Origin: Saprospiraceae bacterium
GTDB taxonomy: Bacteria; Bacteroidota; Bacteroidia; Chitinophagales; Saprospiraceae
NCBI GenBank assembly: GCA_029262975.1
Contig: JAJCYJ010000224.1
Location: 1-5,014, forward strand
DNA length: 5,014 nucleotides
Direction: 5' to 3'
A program made the position numbers and the translations under genes. The notes under the pieces were generated by a model, which saw only the letters and a program-made list of their open reading frames with translations, did no database searches and had not been told where the DNA came from. Below are positions 1 through 5,014 of this stretch, in pieces (the first letter of the stretch is position 1; each line of letters begins with the position of its first letter).

Positions 1-456
1 ACTATGGTGTTTGTACAGGTCATATTCTCCACCTACTAATAATTCTAGAATCATAGCATCGGTAGACTGTGGTTTTCTGTAATTGATATAAGTCTTGTCA
101 TCAATTATAAAGGATTTTATAAAATCACTTTTTATAGAGAAGATCTTCTCATTCATATTAATGTAAAATAGCGATTCTGATAAGTCAAAATTATACAAAA
201 CTTCAAGAGTGTCAACCATGGTTATTATCCTGTCGTCACACCACTTTTCGCATATCAAACGATCCTTTATATTTGGTTCAGAAAGTTTTCTATCAAAATC
301 CTTCAAGTTTATTCTTTGAAATTCAGTGTCCAATAAAAATGGTGTGGTCTGAGCCGATAAAGTCGCCGTACTAAATATAATATAGAAGAAGATAAAGATA
401 CTACCCCATAAATCATGGAAGGTATAAAACATTTGTTTAATAATGTCCAATCTCAT
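1..456 (-). CDS. Secreted protein of unknown function, C-terminus cut by window edge
   Basis: An uninterrupted reading frame runs from an ATG at 456-454 to the left edge (152 codons, no stop), so the 3' end is missing. Residues about 19-35 form a hydrophobic segment ending in LSA|Q, a typical Bacteroidota signal peptidase I site, so the mature protein probably starts at Q36 and is exported to the periplasm or surface. The rest is mixed-charge with no catalytic motif I recognise; C69 and C73 (CEKWC) could bind a metal or form a disulfide. The stretch near residues 118-150 (FIIDDKTYINYRK, then GGEYDLYKHH) resembles, from memory, a widespread uncharacterised Bacteroidota secreted family with a 'G-x-y-x-L-y-k-H' segment; that is a weak inference. 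A second in-frame ATG at codon 9 (432-430) would give a more compact signal peptide. There is no SD site before either start, but a TAnnTTTG box lies 25-32 bases upstream of 456, which favours the first ATG. Confidence 0.72.
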   Translation of the reverse strand, partial: MRLDIIKQMFYTFHDLWGSIFIFFYIIFSTATLSAQTTPFLLDTEFQRINLKDFDRKLSEPNIKDRLICEKWCDDRIITMVDTLEVLYNFDLSESLFYINMNEKIFSIKSDFIKSFIIDDKTYINYRKPQSTDAMILELLVGGEYDLYKHHS

Positions 457-480
457 AGCACTTGAAGTACTCAGTTGTTC

Positions 481-507
481 CAAATATAACTGAATTCATA
501 TAACAAC
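481..507 (-). promoter_or_regulatory. Candidate Bacteroidota-type promoter for the secreted-protein gene
   Basis: On the minus strand positions 488-481 read TATATTTG, an exact match to the Bacteroidota -7 consensus TAnnTTTG. GTTG at 507-504 is a possible -33 element, but its 15-base spacing is shorter than the usual 17-23. Transcription would begin near 474, giving a leader of about 18 bases to the ATG at 456, which is reasonable. The element sits inside a 7-bp inverted repeat (473-479 / 502-508). Confidence 0.4.
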
Positions 508-545
508 TATCGGATTCTATAATGGTTATAATAATCTTTTCGGAT

Positions 546-580
546 AAGTATAAAGAGCCTTTTTTAGTTATACTTTTTTT
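546..580 (+). terminator. Inverted repeat followed by a T-run, terminator-like on the plus strand
   Basis: AAGTATAA (546-553) and TTATACTT (568-575) are perfect 8-bp complementary arms around a 14-base loop. The second arm runs straight into T's (574-580). This is the shape of an intrinsic terminator read on the plus strand, although the stem is almost all A/T and would be weak. No plus-strand gene lies upstream in the window, so either it ends an unseen transcript or it is a chance AT-rich dyad. On the minus strand the hairpin lacks a following T-run, which makes it a poor terminator for the leftward gene ending at 889. Confidence 0.25.
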
Positions 581-888
581 GCTCATATTCAGAAGCTTTG
601 GCTAATGACAAATATTGACATTCAGAAGTAATAAATCCTATTTATTAATCTTCACTGACACTTTAATCAAGTTGCTAATTATGAAATACACACTTTAATA
701 TAAGAGAACGAAAAGCTTCTTTTAATAGGTCCCAATTGTATGAAGATGATACAAAACCCATCCAGATGCAAGTGGTACACGGGCTGCTAAAAGACTGACC
801 ATTATATTAAAACGATATGTCTATTAATCCAAAATATGAAATGGATATTTAGAATTAAATTATAGCGCTAAATGAATTATTGAGATGA

Positions 889-1332
889 TTATTTTCTTTT
901 CTCTTCTAAAAACCCATCAATTAATCGCGTAACAATATACGCTCCAATCACGCTTACGGCCAGGCCTTCAACGATGATACCTATACTCGCTGTAACAGGT
1001 GTAAAAGAATCAGGATAGGGAAAATTGGATTTCAAGGCATTGAAGAATTCAGTATCAATATTCAAATAGGCAATCATTGCAATAGCAAAGAGAACTACTG
1101 CAATCATAGTCATATATGTGCCAATAGCGACCCCCGATATATAATTATTAACTGATTCAGGATTGGCCTTTCGATATGCCTTGATTGACAAATGTAAAAA
1201 GGCCAGATGAATAAATCCATTTAATACCCGAAGTTGCATATTTTGACTTAGACCTAACAGGTGAACAACAATAAATAACAGCACGAGTGAAAGGAACATC
1301 CATACACCATATTTTAAAGCTATTTTTTGCAT
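889..1332 (-). CDS. Small four-helix integral membrane protein, possibly DUF4199-like
   Basis: A 147-residue protein starting at ATG 1332-1330 (MQKIALKYG) and ending at TAA 891-889. Four hydrophobic segments are visible: residues about 10-28, 34-50, 67-90 and 112-137. The first two are joined by a short linker and the last two by a loop containing NIDTEFFNALKSNFPYPDS. The tail EEKRK is basic, as expected for a cytoplasmic C-terminus, so both ends are probably cytoplasmic. Length, the MxKIALKYG-type N-terminus and four-helix layout resemble the Bacteroidota DUF4199 family of inner-membrane proteins of unknown function; this assignment is from memory of the family's general shape. No catalytic or transport motif is seen. 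The start has no SD site in range. It is transcribed away from the LOR gene, with which it shares a 100-base divergent spacer, and has no operon partner. Another four-helix membrane family is equally possible. Confidence 0.85.
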   Translation of the reverse strand: MQKIALKYGVWMFLSLVLLFIVVHLLGLSQNMQLRVLNGFIHLAFLHLSIKAYRKANPESVNNYISGVAIGTYMTMIAVVLFAIAMIAYLNIDTEFFNALKSNFPYPDSFTPVTASIGIIVEGLAVSVIGAYIVTRLIDGFLEEKRK

Positions 1333-1412
1333 GGTACAGTCTATATTGATTCACCTATCAATTTAAAGAAAATTAATCGGATAAGAGATTCTTATAAATA
1401 TTAAAGTTTCAA

Positions 1413-1420
1413 CAAAGTTA
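1413..1420 (-). promoter_or_regulatory. Candidate -7 box for the four-helix membrane protein gene
   Basis: Minus-strand positions 1420-1413 read TAACTTTG, an exact match to TAnnTTTG. The start codon at 1332 would then have a leader of roughly 75 bases. No TTG/TTTG -33 element is present at the usual 17-23 base distance (an AT-rich stretch lies there instead), so the assignment is tentative. Confidence 0.3.
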
Positions 1421-1432
1421 TCTCTGGCGGTA

Positions 1433-1972
1433 ATGTTTAAATATCACTACCTTCCAAGTTTAGAAATAAAAAGAATGTCGTTTAATAAATTCCAAATAAA
1501 GGAACACTTTCTGAAGTTCACGCCGCGATATACTATTAGTGATGAGCATGGTTATCTGATTGCAACCGTGAATAAACATCCATTTTCATTATCCAAAAAA
1601 GCAACTTACCTGGACGAAAATGGACTTGAAAAACTGACCATTCACAAAAAGAAGTTTTCCTTTAGGCGTACATATTTCATTCATAAGAATGATCAGATCA
1701 TTTGTAGAATATGGAAAACATTTGGTTTTAGACCAGAAATATTTGTTGAGTCATTAGTTGAACCGGACGCCTTCGTAATTGAAGGAAACATATTGCGCAG
1801 TGAATATTCGTTTTTTAAGAACGACACAGAATTTGCACATGTTTCTCGTAACATCTGGAAAATACCGGACCAATATGGGGTCGCAATAAAGAAAGATGAG
1901 GATCAGGATATTGTACTTGCCATGGTGATCATCATTGACTTGATCCAGGAAAGTAGAAGAAGAAGGTCCTAA
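1433..1972 (+). CDS. LURP-one-related / tubby C-terminal-like (LOR, YxjI-type) protein
   Basis: A protein of 179 residues whose whole length fits the LOR (LURP-one-related, DUF567/YxjI) fold, a 12-stranded beta-barrel around one hydrophobic C-terminal helix, related to the tubby C-terminal domain. Recognisable family features in order: Y33-TISDEHG-40 (the 'y-I-x-D-x-x-G' opening hairpin), V46 with FSL 51-53, a second repeat of this pattern (A57-TYLDENG-64), IEGNIL-x-x-EYSF 116-127, VSRNIW...DQYGV 137-150, and the buried C-terminal helix of about residues 160-171 (IVLAMVIIIDLI) before a basic tail RRRR. The biochemical role is unknown; tubby-like folds can bind phosphoinositides, and bacterial LOR proteins are suggested membrane- or lipid-associated scaffolds. 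No signal peptide is present, so it is cytoplasmic. The family usually begins near the 'MSFNKFQIKE' segment, so the ATG at codon 15 (1475) is an alternative start. Its stop TAA overlaps the stop of the convergent TPR gene. Confidence 0.85.
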   Translation: MFKYHYLPSLEIKRMSFNKFQIKEHFLKFTPRYTISDEHGYLIATVNKHPFSLSKKATYLDENGLEKLTIHKKKFSFRRTYFIHKNDQIICRIWKTFGFRPEIFVESLVEPDAFVIEGNILRSEYSFFKNDTEFAHVSRNIWKIPDQYGVAIKKDEDQDIVLAMVIIIDLIQESRRRRS

Positions 1973-2004
1973 TCCGCGCTGTAGAGTCTTTCCTTTAGGA
2001 CTTT
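1963..2004 (+). terminator. Inverted repeat spanning the overlapping convergent stop codons, possible bidirectional terminator
   Basis: GTCCTAA (1966-1972) pairs perfectly with TTAGGAC (1995-2001). The stem can extend outward by a G·T wobble and two A-T pairs, 1963-1965 with 2002-2004, to about 10 bp. The plus-strand right arm is followed by a short T-run (2002-2005). The 22-base loop is long and the T-run is short, so this is a weak candidate. Unusually, the left arm contains the stop codon of the LOR gene and the first three arm-adjacent bases of the opposing stop, because the genes end on the shared sequence CTAA. Confidence 0.35.
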
Positions 2005-3465
2005 TGCTTCGTTGTGTAAATTTTCTTTCCTTTCATTAGGATGAATGTCCAGCGTAATCTCTATATATCGGGCCGCATTTTTAAAATCCCGGTTATTAAA
2101 AAATATATAAGCCATTTGTAACGCAGCATTGCATGCGTAGTAGACTTTTTCTTCTTTGCCAAGATTAATTGTCTGTCCAAGAAGGGCAAGTGCCTCTCTT
2201 TCATTGCCCCTTTTTTGGAGGATTCGTGCTTTTCTATAAGTATATTCTAAAATTTCAACCTTCTCTTTTTGTTCCGGATTATATTTCTGCACTTCCTTCC
2301 AGGCTTTATCATAGTATCCTCCATCAAATAAGAGTCGGCTTAATAACAGATGCCTATTGGGTATGATATTTTGTTCTGCTGAGAGCTGAGCTTCCTGATC
2401 TTCAACTGTTATTGTAGCTCCGAGCAGTTTACATTTGTTCATCCATCTGACATATTCTTCCTGATTCCCCTCAATCACTAACTCATACCAAGCCATTTTT
2501 TGGCTCGCGGATTTTAGAAAACTCTGACCATGGTGGTGATCTAAATATTGTTGAATGAATCGATTAGCTGAACTATCTCCTTTATTTAGTAAAGCAGTAC
2601 CGGCCAGTAAATCAAGATAGTAAAACGAGTGATCGTGCGGCTCGTCAAGAGCTAACAAGTCAATGGTAATATCATTGTGCCCTGCGTGATATGCAGTCGA
2701 TGCTAACAAATACCGCCCAAGAGGAGTTGTCCGCCGATTTTGACTTAATTTATTTATAGTCTCAAAAGAATCGTTCCAGTTCTTTTGAATATGGCCCTGC
2801 ATTAACGACCTGACTGTAATAATCTCGTCACTCCAAAGACTGGGGTTATGATCATTCCATGAATATAAATTTTCAATTTCCGAAATTCCCTGATCCACAG
2901 AGCCATCAAGACTTGTCAATATCTTGATAATTGTTTTCTTCAATCCCTTAACCGAGCCAATCAATGTATGTATAACGGAGAGACTCTTATCGGTAAAGTG
3001 AAAATCCGGGTGCTTCTCTTTACACTTTTTTAGTAGCTTGTACGCCCTGTTGATATCCCATCCTGCCCTTATTACTTCTCCGTTTTTACTTCGTACCAGC
3101 GACCACTGAATGTATATTTCAGCCTGACTGTAAAAATAATAGGGTGATGACATGCTTCCCTTCTGAATCTCAGCAATACGATGCGTTACATCAGTTCTGA
3201 AGGACTCAAAGTCGTTCATATCATCTGTCAGATAGATCCTGACAAAATCTATATAATTCTCGACATGATAGACAAGCAGATTTTCGGGATCCTCTTGCTT
3301 CATAGCATTTGCAGCTTCACGTGCCTTCTCCCATGACATATCCCATACAGATTGATATATCTCTTCGAGGGCAGGCGTAACAGTAAAGTGATATTGAGCA
3401 GTAATTCTATCCGGACACAATAGATAAATGAGTAGAATAAATAGCAATGGACGTGTGTACATCAT
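1969..3465 (-). CDS. Exported helical repeat protein with C-terminal TPR-like motifs
   Basis: A 498-residue protein from ATG 3465-3463 to TAG 1971-1969. A TTG three codons upstream is in frame, but the tandem ATG ATG start followed by a short basic stretch and hydrophobic core (MMYTRPLLFILLIYLL) is the better signal peptide start. Cleavage is likely at ITA|Q. The C17 in LLC does not make a good lipobox because -1 is Leu. The rest is alpha-helical with amphipathic repeats. The clearest TPR-like pairs lie near residues 371-398, 404-437 and 442-477 (the last with Y-x-F-x-N-x-D-F-x-x-A-x-x-Y). A central segment (about 165-200) has the pattern IGSVKGL...LTSLDGSVDQGISEIE, reminiscent of Bacteroidota TPR proteins distantly like eukaryotic IML2/TTC39; this is an inference from memory. 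Such proteins scaffold protein complexes; the partner here is unknown. It is divergent from the helicase gene and convergent with the LOR gene. Confidence 0.85.
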   Translation of the reverse strand: MMYTRPLLFILLIYLLCPDRITAQYHFTVTPALEEIYQSVWDMSWEKAREAANAMKQEDPENLLVYHVENYIDFVRIYLTDDMNDFESFRTDVTHRIAEIQKGSMSSPYYFYSQAEIYIQWSLVRSKNGEVIRAGWDINRAYKLLKKCKEKHPDFHFTDKSLSVIHTLIGSVKGLKKTIIKILTSLDGSVDQGISEIENLYSWNDHNPSLWSDEIITVRSLMQGHIQKNWNDSFETINKLSQNRRTTPLGRYLLASTAYHAGHNDITIDLLALDEPHDHSFYYLDLLAGTALLNKGDSSANRFIQQYLDHHHGQSFLKSASQKMAWYELVIEGNQEEYVRWMNKCKLLGATITVEDQEAQLSAEQNIIPNRHLLLSRLLFDGGYYDKAWKEVQKYNPEQKEKVEILEYTYRKARILQKRGNEREALALLGQTINLGKEEKVYYACNAALQMAYIFFNNRDFKNAARYIEITLDIHPNERKENLHNEAKVLKERLYSAD

Positions 3466-3484
3466 CTGATGCAAAGATGCATAA

Positions 3485-3517
3485 TTGTATATTATCTTTT
3501 ATTAATATGATATTTTG
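3485..3517 (+). promoter_or_regulatory. Weak candidate promoter for the helicase gene
   Basis: TTG at 3485-3487 and TATTTTG at 3511-3517 are separated by 23 bases, near the upper limit for Bacteroidota -33/-7 spacing. The -7 box is one base short of TAnnTTTG. An alternative box, CACCTTTG (3521-3528), fits TAnnTTTG except for its first base but has no -33 partner at normal distance. Confidence 0.22.
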
Positions 3518-3545
3518 AGGCACCTTTGTAGGTCAACCTCGGAGA
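3517..3545 (+). promoter_or_regulatory. Dyad plus SD-like site in front of the helicase gene
   Basis: GAGG (3517-3520) pairs with CCTC (3537-3540), and nested inside, ACCT (3522-3525) pairs with AGGT (3530-3533) across a 4-base TTGT loop, with an unequal bulge between the two stems. GGAGA (3541-3545) follows directly, 9 bases before the ATG at 3555. This is the only well-placed SD-like site seen in the window and supports that start. The dyad could be an RNA hairpin next to the ribosome site or a DNA operator overlapping the promoter. Confidence 0.35.
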
Positions 3546-3554
3546 TATTTTCAT

Positions 3555-5014
3555 ATGAGTAAGAAAGTAGGATTTAGCTATTTAGACGCACTAAATGATG
3601 TTCAACGCAATGCTGTAACCTGTACAGACGGACCAGTAATTGTCATAGCGGGTCCCGGATCCGGTAAAACCAGGGTGCTGACGTACCGCATCGCTCATCT
3701 GATAAATATAGGTACCCCGCCATGGCAGATCCTGGCTTTAACGTTTACTAATAAAGCGGCACGGGAAATGAAAGCTCGTATAGAGCGTGTCGTGGGTCCT
3801 AAAGCCAATAAAGTCTGGGCTGGAACATTTCACTCTTTATTCGCCCGAATATTAAGATATGAAGCACATCATCTTGGATATCCCAATGATTTCACAATTT
3901 ATGATACCGATGATACCAAAAGCGTCATCAGGGAAATCATCAAACAGATGGGTCTTGATACGAAAGTCTATTCTCCAGGAGTCGTAAGATCAAGAATATC
4001 CTCTGCCAAAAGCAATCTCATTACTCCAAAGACTTATGCTGTCGATGACGACTTAATGCAAGCTGATCGCATGAATCGCATACCGATGCTCCATGTGATT
4101 TATGATCGCTATGTGAGGAAGTGTTTGCGGTCAGGAGCGATGGACTTTGATGATTTACTATTACAGATGTTTAAGTTACTCTATCAAAACCCCGAGAATG
4201 CAAAGGAGAAATACCAAAGACAATTTAAATATGTCTTAGTGGATGAGTTTCAGGATACCAACTTCCTTCAATATGAGATTATGAAACAGTTGGTCAACTT
4301 CGAAGGGAGTCCTGAAAATATATGTATCGTAGGGGATGATGCCCAGAGTATATATTCTTTTAGAGGTGCAACTATTGAAAATATATTACAATTCGAAAAT
4401 GATTTTCCTAAGGCCCAAACTTTCAAATTAGAAAGAAATTACCGGTCGACACAGCATATTGTAGATGCTGCTAACAGTGTTATCTCTTATAACGAGCGTC
4501 AGATTAAAAAGAAAATATGGACAGATCGTATTGGAGATCATAAAATAAAAATCATCAAAACTATAACGGACAGTGAAGAAGGAAAAAGAGTAGCTGATTC
4601 GATTATTGAACAGAAAAACCGATATAATCTTGAAAATACACAAATAGCCATTTTATATCGGACCAATGCGCAATCACGGGTATTTGAAGAACACTTGCGC
4701 AGGTATAATATCCCATATCGTATATATGGCGGGATGTCATTTTACCAGCGAAAGGAAATTAAAGACTTACTGGCCTATATGAGGCTCACCGTAAATCCCA
4801 AAGACGATGAAGCTTTTAAAAGAGTGATTAACTATCCAAAGCGTGGCTTTGGGAATAAGAGCCTGGACAGTCTTATTCAATTTGCCGAAGACAATGACAT
4901 TAGCATCTTTGAGTCTATTCCTATGATCGAAATGAGTAACAGGGCTAAATCTGTGATCATGGATTTTATGAAGCTAATTGCCAACTTTAGAATGAAAGCA
5001 GAAAAAGCGAATGC
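3555..5014 (+). CDS. uvrD: UvrD/PcrA-type superfamily 1A 3'-5' DNA helicase, C-terminus cut by window edge
   Basis: An ATP-dependent 3'-5' DNA helicase acting in nucleotide-excision and mismatch repair and in clearing proteins from DNA (known for the family). The frame is open for 486 codons plus two bases to the right edge. Full-length UvrD/PcrA is usually about 720-780 residues, so roughly the last third is outside. Motifs in order: Q motif L13-N-x-x-Q17-x-x-A20; Walker A A32-GPGSGKT-39 (K38 binds ATP phosphate); motif Ia T63-FTNKAAREM-72; TFHS 91-94; DFDDLL 197-202; Walker B VDEFQDT 229-235 (D230, E231 catalytic); motif III VGDDAQSIYSFRGA 259-272; motif IV with LERNYRS 292-298. The 2A-domain segment YRTNAQSR...YGGMSFYQRKEIKD is also typical. 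Motifs V and VI are expected beyond the edge. The GDDAQSIY form and the overall layout fit the PcrA-like Bacteroidota branch (pcrA is an equally good symbol). Codon use looks slightly richer in G and C than the left-hand genes. No frameshift is seen. Confidence 0.97.
   Translation, partial: MSKKVGFSYLDALNDVQRNAVTCTDGPVIVIAGPGSGKTRVLTYRIAHLINIGTPPWQILALTFTNKAAREMKARIERVVGPKANKVWAGTFHSLFARILRYEAHHLGYPNDFTIYDTDDTKSVIREIIKQMGLDTKVYSPGVVRSRISSAKSNLITPKTYAVDDDLMQADRMNRIPMLHVIYDRYVRKCLRSGAMDFDDLLLQMFKLLYQNPENAKEKYQRQFKYVLVDEFQDTNFLQYEIMKQLVNFEGSPENICIVGDDAQSIYSFRGATIENILQFENDFPKAQTFKLERNYRSTQHIVDAANSVISYNERQIKKKIWTDRIGDHKIKIIKTITDSEEGKRVADSIIEQKNRYNLENTQIAILYRTNAQSRVFEEHLRRYNIPYRIYGGMSFYQRKEIKDLLAYMRLTVNPKDDEAFKRVINYPKRGFGNKSLDSLIQFAEDNDISIFESIPMIEMSNRAKSVIMDFMKLIANFRMKAEKAN

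Larger units (their letters stand above)
457..888. other. Gene-poor intergenic region of 432 bases with several inverted repeats
   Basis: No convincing gene is present in any of the six frames. Visible structure: a 7-bp inverted repeat (AGTTGTT 473-479, AACAACT 502-508) around the promoter of the leftward gene; an 8-bp inverted repeat with a T-run (546-580); a 9-bp inverted repeat with distant arms (AGAAGCTTT 591-599, AAAGCTTCT 712-720); a 9-bp direct repeat ATTCAGAAG (587-595 and 620-628, period 33); a 6-bp hairpin TTGTAT / ATACAA (736-741 / 749-754); and the palindrome TAGCGCTA (863-870). The patch from about 730 to 800 is visibly richer in G and C than its surroundings. It carries a 26-codon ATG-initiated minus-strand frame (802-722) and an overlapping plus-strand open frame without a start. 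It may be a decayed gene end or part of an untranslated RNA. No strong terminator for the gene ending at 889 is seen. Confidence 0.6.

Noticed and set aside
16..34. Cysteine in LLC of the TPR protein signal region considered as a lipoprotein anchor (residue 17)
   Set aside because: The -1 residue is Leu, which lipoprotein signal peptidase does not accept, while ITA|Q is a good signal peptidase I site. Coordinates given are residue numbers, not bases.
863..870. Palindrome TAGCGCTA as terminator stem for the gene ending at 889
   Set aside because: It has no loop of its own, flanking pairing is broken by a bulge, and no T-run follows on the minus strand.
1157..1354. 65-codon minus-strand open frame overlapping the four-helix membrane protein gene
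   Set aside because: It lies in another frame of a convincing membrane-protein gene on the same strand, has no family-like sequence, and is best explained as a shadow.
2169..2366. 65-codon plus-strand open frame antisense to the TPR gene
   Set aside because: It lies wholly inside the TPR coding sequence on the opposite strand, with no ribosome site, promoter or recognisable protein features.
3466..3474. TTG start three codons upstream for the TPR gene
   Set aside because: Tandem ATG codons at 3465 and 3462 directly precede the signal peptide core, so a rare TTG start adding Leu/Met-His-Gln is unnecessary.
3469..3479. CATCTTTG on the minus strand (3479-3472) as promoter -7 box for the TPR gene
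   Set aside because: It has one mismatch to TAnnTTTG, no -33 partner, and would put the transcript start almost on the start codon; it is too weak to call.
4428..4643. 71-codon minus-strand open frame antisense to the helicase gene
   Set aside because: It is a low-complexity F/I/S/Y-rich translation typical of the antisense of an AT-rich gene; the helicase motifs on the plus strand are intact across it.

Overview
The window looks like an ordinary chromosomal stretch from a Bacteroidota bacterium. The evidence is an AT-rich sequence, start codons mostly without Shine-Dalgarno sites, short promoter-like boxes of the Bacteroidota type (TAnnTTTG), signal peptides ending in SA|Q or TA|Q, and the kinds of lineage-typical proteins present. 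The class cannot be fixed from the sequence. I found no tRNA, rRNA, CRISPR array, insertion sequence, prophage or defence-system signature.

Layout from left to right. (1) A minus-strand gene for a small secreted protein of unknown function is cut by the left edge; its start is at 456 with a good -7 box just upstream. (2) A gap of about 430 bases (457-888) holds no convincing gene. It contains several inverted repeats, one followed by a T-run, and a short GC-richer patch that may be a relic. (3) A minus-strand gene (889-1332) encodes a four-helix membrane protein that may be DUF4199-like. (4) A 100-base divergent spacer follows. (5) A plus-strand gene (1433-1972) encodes a LURP-one-related / tubby C-terminal-like (LOR, YxjI type) protein. 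(6) A convergent minus-strand gene (1969-3465) encodes a secreted or periplasmic helical protein with C-terminal TPR-like repeats. The two stop codons overlap inside an inverted repeat that could terminate transcription. (7) A divergent spacer of about 90 bases contains a dyad and an SD-like site. (8) A plus-strand UvrD/PcrA-type superfamily 1 DNA helicase gene starts at 3555 and is cut by the right edge after 486 codons; helicase motifs I to IV are intact.

The genes alternate in strand (- - + - +), so there is no clear multigene operon and no evidence that they form one pathway. The helicase is a housekeeping DNA repair/replication enzyme. The other four genes are cell-envelope or unassigned proteins. 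I did not find a convincing new biological system. The points most worth checking are the stop-codon-overlapping convergent hairpin, the dyad in front of the helicase gene, and the structured 457-888 gap.
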